Positions 42,890 to 50,798 of a DNA stretch of 64,000 nt are shown here, piece after piece. The position numbers and the translations under genes are program-made. Positions within the stretch are counted from its first letter, which is position 1; every line of letters begins with the position of its first letter. Source of the DNA: Candidatus Promineofilum glycogenicum. Lineage in GTDB: Bacteria; Chloroflexota; Anaerolineae; Promineifilales; Promineifilaceae. Location of the stretch: NCBI GenBank assembly GCA_016707605.1, contig JADJHJ010000008.1, positions 175,359 to 239,358 on the forward strand, in the 5' to 3' direction. The notes beneath the pieces are model-generated. The model was not told where the DNA came from. It did not search any database and was given only the letters and a program-made list of their open reading frames with translations.

Positions 42890-43345
42890 ATGCCAACACA
42901 CTATCCGGGCAACGAAGACGAACGCCGGGCGCTGGAGGCCTACATCAAGCTCAGCCGCGCCGCTGAGGCGGTCAACAACCGCGTGAACGAACACTTGCAC
43001 GAGCGCGGCCTGACGGTCAGCCAGTTCGGCGTGCTGGAGGCGCTCTTCTATCGCGGGCCGCTGCCGGTGGGGCAGTTGGCGGAGAAGATCTTGCGCAGTA
43101 GCGCCAACCTGACGCTGGTGGTGGACAACCTGGCCAAGCGCGGCCTGGTGGCGCGGGCGCGGCGGCCGGACGACCGGCGCTGCATCGAGGTCAGTCTGAC
43201 CGACGAGGGGCGGGCGCTCATCGCCGGCCTGATGCCCAACCACGTGCGCGGCGTGGTGGCGGCGTTTGCCGTGCTGTCGGCCGAGGAACAGATGGAGCTG
43301 GCGGCCCTTTCGCGCCGGCTGGGGTTGGCGCAAGGAACTACATGA
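42890..43345 (+). CDS. MarR-family transcriptional regulator
   Basis: 151 residues. The open frame extends back to 42779, but that part covers the inverted repeat and promoter, so the ATG at 42890 is chosen. The winged helix has LTVSQFGVLEALFYRGPLPV, the recognition helix KILRSSANLTLVVDNLAKRG, and wing RRPDDRRCIEVSLTDEGRAL, the MarR signature. The terminal helices (AAFAVLSAEEQMELAALSRR) dimerise. Cotranscribed and overlapping by 4 nt with the esterase. The pairing of a MarR repressor with a carboxylesterase resembles the MhqR/MhqD quinone-response pair of Bacillus, an inference. Confidence 0.88.
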   Translation: MPTHYPGNEDERRALEAYIKLSRAAEAVNNRVNEHLHERGLTVSQFGVLEALFYRGPLPVGQLAEKILRSSANLTLVVDNLAKRGLVARARRPDDRRCIEVSLTDEGRALIAGLMPNHVRGVVAAFAVLSAEEQMELAALSRRLGLAQGTT

Positions 43346-43986
43346 TGACTGATTCACTCCATGACCAGGGGCCGGTGGCCACGGCCGGGCGGCCGCTGGC
43401 CGAGGCGCGCGCGGCGCTCATTCTGCTGCACGGCCGCGGGGCAACGGCCGAGAGCATCCTGTCGCTGGCCGACTATCTGCCGCACGCCGACATGGCCTAT
43501 CTGGCCCCGCAGGCGGCTAACTACACCTGGTATCCGTACAGCTTCCTGGCCCCGATGGAGCAGAATGAGCCGTGGTTGTCGTCGGCCTTGCGGCGGGTGG
43601 GGGCGCTGGTGGCCGAGGTGACGGCCGCGGGCATCCCCATCGAACGGATTATGCTGGCGGGGTTCTCACAGGGGGCGTGTCTGGCCAGCGAGTACGTGGC
43701 CCGCCAGGCGCAACGCTATGGCGGCTTGCTGGCCTTCAGCGGCGGGCTGATCGGCCCGCCGGGCACACCGCGCGACTATCAGGGTACGCTCGAAGGCACG
43801 CCGGTTTTCATCGGCTGTAGCGACGTGGACCCGCACATCCCCCTGGGGCGGGTGGAGGAGACGGCTGAAGTTCTGGCCCGCCTGGGCGCGACGGTGGACA
43901 AGCGCATCTATCCACGGCTGGGGCACACGATCAATGATGATGAGATCGCCGCGGCGGCGGCGTTGGTTAGGAAAGTGGGGGCTTAG
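43342..43986 (+). CDS. Alpha/beta hydrolase, phospholipase/carboxylesterase family (MhqD-like)
   Basis: 214 residues, the usual length of this family. It has an oxyanion-loop region ALILLHGRGATAESILSLAD, a nucleophile elbow MLAGFSQGACLASEYVARQA (Ser about 112), the catalytic Asp region VFIGCSDVDPHIPL, and the catalytic His in YPRLGHTINDDEI (about 197). The triad is complete. It hydrolyses small esters in the cytoplasm; physiological substrate unknown. ATG 43342 overlaps the marR stop (ATGA). The gene ends tail-to-tail with the minus-strand receiver protein, overlapping it by 4 nt. Confidence 0.88.
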   Translation: MMTDSLHDQGPVATAGRPLAEARAALILLHGRGATAESILSLADYLPHADMAYLAPQAANYTWYPYSFLAPMEQNEPWLSSALRRVGALVAEVTAAGIPIERIMLAGFSQGACLASEYVARQAQRYGGLLAFSGGLIGPPGTPRDYQGTLEGTPVFIGCSDVDPHIPLGRVEETAEVLARLGATVDKRIYPRLGHTINDDEIAAAAALVRKVGA

Positions 43987-44369
43987 GGTATCGCGCCATC
44001 GCTGAGCAGAGACTCGATGGCATCGACCAGGCTAGACGCGCCCATTCCCTTGACGACGACCGACTCAACGCCATCGGACGTTAACTGGCGCGACTCCGCG
44101 ACGCTGTCGCTCAGGACGATGGTGCGCGTCTCCGGCGAGATGTCACGTACGCTCTGGACGATGGCCATGGTCGCCAGGCCGAGCGTGTCGGAATCGAGGA
44201 CGACCAGCGCCGGCTGGCGGCCCTTATTCAGCCGCTCTAGGACGGCTTCCGGCCCCTTCAGCCGCTCGACGTGGCGCAACGGCGGGATGGACAGCAGCAA
44301 CGCGGCCAGTCCCATCGCCAACTCACGCGAGGTGATCATCAGGAATGCAGTATCTTCCATTACGCTCAT
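43983..44369 (-). CDS. Stand-alone receiver-like protein
   Basis: 128 residues. The alternating beta-alpha pattern and LVVLDSDTLGLATMAIVQSV (Asp about 60), TRTIVLSDSVAESRQL and SVVVKGMGASSLVDAIESLL match a response-regulator receiver. It has the phospho-Asp and terminal Lys positions, but the acidic pair at the first strand is absent (TAFLMITSRELAMGLA). It is probably a degenerate receiver. No output domain. It sits downstream of the kinase-array operon terminators and may take part in the same signalling. Confidence 0.65.
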   Translation of the reverse strand: MSVMEDTAFLMITSRELAMGLAALLLSIPPLRHVERLKGPEAVLERLNKGRQPALVVLDSDTLGLATMAIVQSVRDISPETRTIVLSDSVAESRQLTSDGVESVVVKGMGASSLVDAIESLLSDGAIP

Positions 44370-44453
44370 TGTCGGTTAGTCCCTACAATGCAGTCTAGCA
44401 CGTTTGTGAGCGGAGCGAACCGGCTTTCCGGTCACACTTGGGAGATACAAATG

Positions 44454-44481
44454 CCCCCTTCCGGCCGAGGCCGGAAGGGGG
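44454..44481. terminator. Strong hairpin CCCCCTTCCGGCC/GGCCGGAAGGGGG
   Basis: A perfect 13-bp inverted repeat (44454-44466 and 44469-44481) separated only by GA; the functional loop would be four bases. It lies between the receiver gene start and the NarL-type regulator stop and could end minus-strand transcription. Confidence 0.55.
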
Positions 44482-44507
44482 TCAAACACTGCATGGGGTA
44501 AGTAGAA

Positions 44508-44526
44508 AGCCCGGCACGACCGGGCT
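44508..44526 (-). terminator. Terminator of the kinase-array operon
   Basis: On the reverse strand AGCCCGGTCGTGCCGGGCT (7-bp stem, 5-nt loop) is followed by TTTCTACTT. The stem begins at the stop codon of the regulator (44525-44527). Confidence 0.6.
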
Positions 44527-45202
44527 AGATGGAGTCGGCGGCGTCGTTGAGCGAGGCCAGCCCTTCACGCAGGGCGTAGAGCGCGGCTTGGGTGCGATTG
44601 GCTAGATGTAGCTTACTCAAGATGCTGCTGACGTGGCCGCGGGCCGTGCGCTCGCTGACGATGAGCGCGGCGGCGATCTCCTCATTGGAGTAGCCCTTGG
44701 CCACCAGCCGCAGGACTTCCAGTTCGCGCTCGGTCAATGGCTCCGGCGTCGGCGGCAGGGACGTGGGCTGGCTCAGTTCGAGGATGAGGCGGCGGGCGAT
44801 GCTGGGATGCAGCGACGCTTCGCCGCGGTTGACGTCGCGGATGGCGCGGATGAGTTCGTCGGGCGAGGAGTCCTTGAGCAGGTAGCCCAGCGCGCCGGCT
44901 TTGATGGCCGGGAACACCATGTCATCTTCGGCGAAGGAGGTCAGCACCAGGACGCGCGCCTCCGGCGACTCCTGCTTGATGAGCTGAATGGCCTCCAGTC
45001 CGTCCATGCGCGGCATGACCATGTCCAGGAGGGTCACGTCGGGATGGAGAGCGCGAACGGCGGCGACGGCTTGTTCACCGTCACCCGCCTCGCCGATGAT
45101 CTCCATGCCCGGCTCGGTGCCGATCAGGGCACGCAGCCCTTCGCGGACAACGGCGTGGTCGTCACAAATGAGGATGCGGATCGCTTTTTCCATTGTCTCC
45201 AT
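44525..45202 (-). CDS. NarL-type response regulator serving the PAS-kinase array
   Basis: 225 residues. The receiver (LICDDHAVVREGLRALIGTE, phospho-Asp in VTLLDMVMPRMDG, LVLTSFAEDD, YLLKDSSPDE) is followed by the LuxR HTH (PLTERELEVLRLVAKGYSNE, SERTARGHVSSILSKLHLA). It ends ALREGLASLNDAADSI, very similar to the regulator at 37154, and both share the ANRTQAALYALR segment. The start overlaps the end of the kinase at 45162 by 41 bp; MEKAIRI at 45193 is an alternative start. It is the only complete regulator in the array and so is the likely output for all four kinases. Confidence 0.9.
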   Translation of the reverse strand: METMEKAIRILICDDHAVVREGLRALIGTEPGMEIIGEAGDGEQAVAAVRALHPDVTLLDMVMPRMDGLEAIQLIKQESPEARVLVLTSFAEDDMVFPAIKAGALGYLLKDSSPDELIRAIRDVNRGEASLHPSIARRLILELSQPTSLPPTPEPLTERELEVLRLVAKGYSNEEIAAALIVSERTARGHVSSILSKLHLANRTQAALYALREGLASLNDAADSI

Positions 45203-46940
45203 TCCCTAGTTCCAGAGTAACGCGCACCGTTGTACCCTTGCCGGGCGAGGTTTCGACCTCCAGAGCGCCGCCAAGATTGTCCACCCGCTCACGCATACTG
45301 ACAAGTCCTAAACCAGACGGAGGCGGAGCGCCGGCCGGCAGCGGCCCGAAGCCCCGGCCATTGTCGCGGATTTCCAGCAGCAGCCGCTGATCGTCGCCGC
45401 CAATAATGATATCGACGGCCGTGGCTGCGGCGTGTTTGAGGGTGTTGTTCAGCGCCTCCTCGGCCACGCGGAAGAGTTCGGCCTGGACGGCGACGGGCAG
45501 ATCGTGTTCAGCCTCGACCAGCAGACGGGCCTGGACGCCGGCGCGCTGCTCCACCGCATCGAGGCGGGCTTGCAGCGCCGGCACCAACGACTCATCTTCC
45601 AGCGCCGCCGGCCGCAACTCATAGACCAGCAGACGCATCTCCTTGAGCGCCTGGCGGGCCAACTCGCCCAGCCGATCCACGTAGTCGAAGGCGGCGCGCT
45701 CGTCGCCCAGCATGGCCCGGCGGCGGGCGGCCTCGGTCATCAGCGTCAGACTATAGACCGACTGGGTGACGGCGTCGTGGAGGTCGCGGGCCAATCGCCG
45801 CCGCTCCGCTTCCGCGGCGCGGCTGGCGGCCTCCTGCAACTCGATCTGGCGGGTGATGTCGACTATCGCCCCGACGACGCGCAACCCTTCGGCCTCGTCC
45901 TGCAGCGCGTAGCCGCGGTCGAGGACGTGGGCGTAGCTGCCGTCGGCGCGGCGAAAGCGGTATTGGCTGTTCCAGAGGCCCTTGTAGTGGGGGATGGCCG
46001 CGCGCAACTCGTTAAGGACGCGGTCGTGATCGTCGGGGTGAATGAGACTGAGCCACCAGTCGGGCGCGGGGCGCGGGCCGGCGTCGTGGCCGAAGAGGGT
46101 CTTCATGCCGCCGGAGTAGACCGCCGTCTGCCGCGCGGGGTCGAACTCCCAGATGACGTCGGTGGTCACATCCGCGATGATGCGCAGTTGCTCTTCGCTA
46201 CGGCGGCGGGCGGCTTCGTTGGCGCGCTGCTCGGTGACGTCGGCAAAGGTCGTCAGCCGGGCGGCGCGCTCGCCCAGGAGGATGGGGCGGCCGGCGGCTT
46301 CAACGTCGAGCATGGTTCCGTCGCGCCGCTGGTGGCACATCGGGCCGGCGGGCGCGTCGGCGCGCAGGGCCGCGGCCAGAGCCGGGCGCTCCTCCGGCGG
46401 CCAGAGCAGCGTGATAGGCTGGTCCAGCAGCGCGGCGCGGTCGTAGCCGTATTGGGCCACGGCCATGTCGTTCACCTCCAGGATGGCCAGCGTCTCGGCG
46501 TCGAAGACGACGACCGGCAGCGGGATGGCGGCAAAGAAGCGGCGAAAGCGGGCCTCGGACTCGCGCAACGCCGCGCTGGCCCGGTTGAAGTTGGTCAGGT
46601 CTTGGAGGAGAGAGATGGCGAAGCGACGGCCGTCCCACTCTGCCGGTTGACTTGTTACGACGACTTCATGGTCGGCGCCATCGCGGGAGCGCAGGCGCAA
46701 AGGGTCAACGGGGCGGTGGTCGGCGGCGGCGATTTGCGCGTGCAGCGCGGCGCTCAACAGCTCCAACTCGACGCTGTGGCCGCCGATCAACTCCGGGCGC
46801 GAATAGCCCAGCAGACGGGCGCAGGCCTCGTTGGCATCCACAAAGCGGCCGTCCGGCTGGCTGTGGATGGTCATGGCCACCGGGCTGGCATGGAAGATGC
46901 GGGTAAAGAGCGTATCGGGTGCGTGATGGTTTGCTGCCAT
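45162..46940 (-). CDS. Triple-PAS histidine kinase 1 (HisKA_3), coupled to the regulator
   Basis: 592 residues, no membrane helices. PAS 1 has LFTRIFHASPVAMTIHSQPD, RFVDANEACARLLGYSRPEL. PAS 2 has RFFAAIPLPVVVFDAETLAI and ILEVNDMAVAQYGYDRAAL. PAS 3 with PAC region is DVIWEFDPARQTAVYSGGMK, LSLIHPDDHDRV, YAHVLDRGYALQDEAEGLRV. The catalytic core has His in RRLARDLHDAVTQSVYSLT (about 393), LRPAALEDESLVPALQ, the N box in FRVAEEALNNTLKHA and IRDNGRGFGPLP, GLGLVSMRERVDNLGG. The phospho-acceptor and nucleotide residues are complete. A promoter and palindrome lie immediately upstream. Confidence 0.9.
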   Translation of the reverse strand: MAANHHAPDTLFTRIFHASPVAMTIHSQPDGRFVDANEACARLLGYSRPELIGGHSVELELLSAALHAQIAAADHRPVDPLRLRSRDGADHEVVVTSQPAEWDGRRFAISLLQDLTNFNRASAALRESEARFRRFFAAIPLPVVVFDAETLAILEVNDMAVAQYGYDRAALLDQPITLLWPPEERPALAAALRADAPAGPMCHQRRDGTMLDVEAAGRPILLGERAARLTTFADVTEQRANEAARRRSEEQLRIIADVTTDVIWEFDPARQTAVYSGGMKTLFGHDAGPRPAPDWWLSLIHPDDHDRVLNELRAAIPHYKGLWNSQYRFRRADGSYAHVLDRGYALQDEAEGLRVVGAIVDITRQIELQEAASRAAEAERRRLARDLHDAVTQSVYSLTLMTEAARRRAMLGDERAAFDYVDRLGELARQALKEMRLLVYELRPAALEDESLVPALQARLDAVEQRAGVQARLLVEAEHDLPVAVQAELFRVAEEALNNTLKHAAATAVDIIIGGDDQRLLLEIRDNGRGFGPLPAGAPPPSGLGLVSMRERVDNLGGALEVETSPGKGTTVRVTLELGNGDNGKSDPHPHL

Positions 46941-46943
46941 TGG

Positions 46944-46998
46944 CGATCAGTACTGATCGGATAGCGACATTATACCCGGTTTGAGCGGCCGATCACAA
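46944..46998 (-). promoter_or_regulatory. Kinase 1 promoter with 16-bp perfect palindrome
   Basis: Reverse strand: TTGTGA (46998-46993), an 18-bp spacer and TATAAT (46974-46969). CGATCAGTACTGATCG (46944-46959), perfectly self-complementary, covers the start of transcription and ends 3 bases before the ATG. It looks like a dimeric-regulator operator. Confidence 0.6.
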
Positions 46999-47085
46999 TA
47001 CGCCAAGTGGGGGACATGCGGAAAAAGAGCCGGCCACTCAATTGGTTTCGACCGGGGCAGCCGGAAGGTCGATCACACAGTCGCC

Positions 47086-48888
47086 TTAAACAGGATTGGC
47101 CACGCGATCGGAGCTAACGCGGTCGGCGGTGGGTAGCCCCAGCCGCACGCGGATGGTAGTAGGCTGGTCTGGGGCGCTGTCGATGGCGAAGCGCCCGCCC
47201 AGACGTGCCACGCGCTCGTGCATGTTGGTCAGCCCCTGCCCACCGGAGCCGGCCACCGCGACGGGATCGAAGCCGCGGCCGTTGTCGGCGATGTCGAGTT
47301 CGATCTGATCGTCGGTCGTCTGGAGGCGCACGGTCAGGCTCGAGGCATGGGCGTGTTTCAGGGCGTTGTTCAGCGCCTCTTCGGCCACGCGGAACAGTTC
47401 GTTCTGGACGCCGGGCGGGATGCTCCGGTCGTCGTCGGCCGTCAGATGGACGCTGACGCCGGAACGCTGCTCGACCGACTCCAGGCGTTGGCGTAGCGCG
47501 CCGATCAGCCCGACCTCTTCGACCATCGCCGGGCGCAACTCGTAGACCAACAGGCGCATCTCGCGCAGGCATTGCTGCGATAGCTCGCCCAGCCGGTTGA
47601 TCTGCTCCAGCGTGGCCGCGGCGTCACCGGCCTGGGCGCGGCGGCGGGCGACTTCGGCCAGCAGGGTGACGCTGTAGAGCGATTGGGTCACCGAGTCGTG
47701 CAGGTCGCGGGCCAGCCGTTGGCGCTCTTCCAGCGCGGCGCGCGCGCTGGCTTCGGCGATCTCCACCTGGCGGCTGATGTCGACCAGCGCGCCGGTCATG
47801 CGCGTGGCGCGGCCGGCGTCGTCGCGAATAATGTGGCCGCGAATGATAACCGTGGCGTAGGTGCCGCCGGCGCGCATCATGCGGAACTCCGTTGACCAGT
47901 AGCTGCCTTGCCCGAACAACGCTTCCTGGATACTGGCAAAGACGGCGCCGCGATCTTCGGGGTGGATCGACTCGATCCACCATTTGAGCGCGTCGGCCGG
48001 CTCTTCGGGCGCGCCGTAGATGAGGCGGAACGCCTCATTCAGTTGCACCGTCTGGTTGAGCACGTCGCAATCCCAGATGCCGTCGGTGCTCAGCTCGGTG
48101 ATGATCTGCAACTGCCGCTCGCTGGCCAGCAGGGCGCGTTCGGCGGCGACCTGCTGGGTAATGTCGCGCAGCACCGACAGGCGCACCCGTCGCCCCTCCA
48201 GCTCCAGGCTGTAGCCGCTGATGGCCACGTCAATGGGCGTGCCGTCCTTCTTGCAGTGTCGCCAGACGCCAAAATTGTACGGCGAGCGGCGCAGTTCCGG
48301 CAGGAAGGCATTGAAGGCTGCCTTTTCCTCCGGTGGACGGATGTCCTCGATGGTAATGGCGCGCAGTTCGTCCAGGGTGTAGCCGTAGGTCTCGCAGGCG
48401 GCCGGGTTGGCGTCCAGAATGCGCAGCGTCTCCAGATCGAAGACCCACACCGGCAGCGGCACGCTCTCGAAGAACAGGCGGAAGCGCGCCTCGGAGGTGC
48501 GCAGCGCGTCCTGGGTGCGGTGGTAGTCGGTCAAGTCCTGGAGGATGGCCACGGTGAAGAGTTGCCCCTCGTGCTCCTCCAGTTGGGCCGAGACGACTAC
48601 GTGGCGCACATCGCCGGAACGGTGGCGCAGTTGCTGGGGGCTGTTGGCCAGTTCGCGGCTGGTCAGCAAGTCTTGCACCACCGGCTCGCGGCGCACCGGG
48701 GTGATGATGCCCAGTTCGATGGCCCGCCGGCCGATTAGCTCGGCGCGCGAATAGCCGACCAGCCGCGCGAACGAGTCATTGACGTCAACGTACTCGCCAT
48801 GCGGCAGGGCGTTGACCGTCATGGCCACAGGACTGGCGTGGAAGATGCGGGCGAAGAGTGTTCCTGGCGCAAATACGGACGGTATCAT
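47086..48888 (-). CDS. Triple-PAS histidine kinase 2 (HisKA_3)
   Basis: 600 residues from the ATG at 48888 (MIPSVFAPGTLF); the open frame reaching 49008 crosses a TATAAT-like -10 (complement of 48925-48930) and is not used. PAS 1 has LFARIFHASPVAMTVNALPH, PAS 2 has RFRLFFESVPLPVWVFDLET, and a third PAS/PAC has ELSTDGIWDCDVLNQTVQLN. The catalytic core has RQRLARDLHDSVTQSLYSVT (His), LRPAMVEEVGLIGALRQR, FRVAEEALNNALKHAHA and IADNGRGFDPVAVAG. The domain order and core are the same as kinase 1. It is 145 nt upstream of kinase 1 with its own likely promoter, and no separate response regulator. Confidence 0.88.
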   Translation of the reverse strand: MIPSVFAPGTLFARIFHASPVAMTVNALPHGEYVDVNDSFARLVGYSRAELIGRRAIELGIITPVRREPVVQDLLTSRELANSPQQLRHRSGDVRHVVVSAQLEEHEGQLFTVAILQDLTDYHRTQDALRTSEARFRLFFESVPLPVWVFDLETLRILDANPAACETYGYTLDELRAITIEDIRPPEEKAAFNAFLPELRRSPYNFGVWRHCKKDGTPIDVAISGYSLELEGRRVRLSVLRDITQQVAAERALLASERQLQIITELSTDGIWDCDVLNQTVQLNEAFRLIYGAPEEPADALKWWIESIHPEDRGAVFASIQEALFGQGSYWSTEFRMMRAGGTYATVIIRGHIIRDDAGRATRMTGALVDISRQVEIAEASARAALEERQRLARDLHDSVTQSLYSVTLLAEVARRRAQAGDAAATLEQINRLGELSQQCLREMRLLVYELRPAMVEEVGLIGALRQRLESVEQRSGVSVHLTADDDRSIPPGVQNELFRVAEEALNNALKHAHASSLTVRLQTTDDQIELDIADNGRGFDPVAVAGSGGQGLTNMHERVARLGGRFAIDSAPDQPTTIRVRLGLPTADRVSSDRVANPV

Positions 48889-49067
48889 GCTGCGACTGTC
48901 TCCGCTGAGCAAAAGGACGGTTATATTATACAGTCTTTCCGCCGTAAGGCTATAAGCCAAATGGCTTATTGAGCAATCGCCGGGGCTGCACCGGATGCCG
49001 AGGGCCACGCCGATGACGTCACGTCGCTGACGCTAATTGGCACGGCCGGAATATGTATCTCAGGCGA

Positions 49068-50798
49068 TTAGGTGAGATCGGGAGGGAGGAGCAGGCGGAC
49101 GGTGGTGCCCTGGGCGGGGGTGGATATGATGCTCAGATCGCCGCCGAGGTGGGCGCTGCGTTCGCGTATGGTGGCCAGGCCGCGGCCGAAATGTGGCGCG
49201 CCGGGGTCGAAGCCGCGGCCGTTGTCGATTACTTCCAGCAGGATGTTGTCGCCCAGCGTGTCCAGGCAAACGGTGACGGCCGTGGCCGCGGCATAGCGCA
49301 GGGCGTTGTTGAGCGCCTCGTGGGCGATGTGGTACATCTCGCCCTGGAGGGTGACGGGCACGGCGCGCTCGCCGCGGATGACCAGAGTCGTGACGATGCC
49401 GGCCCGTTTCTCCACCGACTCCAGCCGATGGCGCAGCGCGCCGACCAGCCCTTCCTGGTCCAATACCCCCGGGCGCAACTCATAGACCAGCAGCCGCATC
49501 TGGCGCAAGGCTTGTTGGGCCAGGTCGCCCAGGCGGGCGATAAACTCGGCCGTCTCCGTCTCCTGGCCGGCCAGGGCGTAGCGGCGGGCGGCCTCGGCCA
49601 ACAGGCTGACGCTGTAGAGCGACTGGGTCACAGAGTCGTGGAGGTCGCGGGCCAGGCGGTCGCGCTCGACTTGGGCGGCCTGGGCTTCGGCCTCGGCCAC
49701 TTGCAGCGGCTCGGTGATGTCGACCGTCGCGCCGATGGCCCGCACGGGGCGGCCCTCTTCGTAGAGGATGACCCCGCGCTGGAGCAGCTTGGCCCAGCCG
49801 CCATCAGGGCGACGGACGCGGTACTCGCTAGTCCAACTCGGCTCTTGGGCGTGGATAGCCTGCTCGAAGTCAGCCGCCAGGCGGTCGCGGTCGTCGGAAT
49901 GGACGTTGTCCAGCCACGGTTGGCCGGGGTCATCGGGCGTCTGGCCATAGAGCTGGACGCCGTTGTTGCGCCAGACGTGGCCGTTGGTCAGGTCCCAGTC
50001 CCATACCCCATCGTTGGAGACCTGGGAGACGATGCGGAAGGTGTGCTCGCTCTCGCGCAGGGCGGTGTTGGCGGCCGTCTGGGCAGTAACGTCGAGCAGG
50101 GCGTTCATGTTCAGGGCGCGCTCGGCCAGATCGAAGGTGAAGGTGCTGACTTCCACTTCGAGGGCGCGCCCGTCGGCCGTGGTGTGGTGCGCCGGGCCGG
50201 GCGCGTCGCCCGCGGCTGGCAGCGAATCGGACGGCAGGGTCATGAACTCGGCCCGCGAGTAGCCGTATTGGCGGCAGGCAGCGGGATTCACGTCGACGAT
50301 CTCGTTGGTCGCCGCGTCGCGCACCACCAGGGCCAGCGGGGCGTTCTCGAAGAACAGGCGGAAGCGCTGTTCGCTTTGGGCCAGGGCGTCGCGCAGGCGG
50401 TCGAATTCAGATAGGTCTTGCACCAGGCTGACGGCGTAGGGACGGTGGCGAATGTCGATGCGCTGGAAGGAGGCCAGCAGGTGGCGCGGCTGGCCGTCGC
50501 CGCCCAGCAGCCGCAGGGGCACTTCGGCCCGCTGGTCGGCGGCGCGCAGGTGATCGAGCAGGGGCGGGAAGTCGGCGGCGGCCAATAGCCCCGACTCGAC
50601 TGGGGTGTGGCCGAGCAACGCCGCTGCCGGCCGGGCTATCATGCGGCTGAAGGCGTCGTTGACGACGACGTAGCGGCCGTCCATGTCGCTGACGATCATG
50701 CCGACGGGGCTGTGGTGGAAGACGCGGGCGAAGAGGGGCGTGTCGGCCAGGAGAGCGTCGGCCGGGGTGGCGTGGCCTAGGGGGCTGCCACTAGACAT
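49068..50798 (-). CDS. Triple-PAS histidine kinase 3 (HisKA_3)
   Basis: 576 residues. The ATG at 50798 (MSSGSPLGH) overlaps the stop of kinase 4 by 8 nt, with GGATGG upstream; the open frame to 50852 is antisense-free but inside the upstream gene. PAS 1 is LFARVFHHSPVGMIVSDMDG, PAS 2 RFRLFFENAPLALVVRDAAT, PAS 3 around DGVWDWDLTNGHVWRNNGVQ with LDNVHSDDRDRLAADF. The core is RDRLARDLHDSVTQSLYSVS, LRPGVLDQEGLVGAL, YHIAHEALNNALRYAAA, VIDNGRGFDPGAPHFG. It has the same overall plan as kinase 4, with which it is translationally coupled. Confidence 0.88.
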   Translation of the reverse strand: MSSGSPLGHATPADALLADTPLFARVFHHSPVGMIVSDMDGRYVVVNDAFSRMIARPAAALLGHTPVESGLLAAADFPPLLDHLRAADQRAEVPLRLLGGDGQPRHLLASFQRIDIRHRPYAVSLVQDLSEFDRLRDALAQSEQRFRLFFENAPLALVVRDAATNEIVDVNPAACRQYGYSRAEFMTLPSDSLPAAGDAPGPAHHTTADGRALEVEVSTFTFDLAERALNMNALLDVTAQTAANTALRESEHTFRIVSQVSNDGVWDWDLTNGHVWRNNGVQLYGQTPDDPGQPWLDNVHSDDRDRLAADFEQAIHAQEPSWTSEYRVRRPDGGWAKLLQRGVILYEEGRPVRAIGATVDITEPLQVAEAEAQAAQVERDRLARDLHDSVTQSLYSVSLLAEAARRYALAGQETETAEFIARLGDLAQQALRQMRLLVYELRPGVLDQEGLVGALRHRLESVEKRAGIVTTLVIRGERAVPVTLQGEMYHIAHEALNNALRYAAATAVTVCLDTLGDNILLEVIDNGRGFDPGAPHFGRGLATIRERSAHLGGDLSIISTPAQGTTVRLLLPPDLT

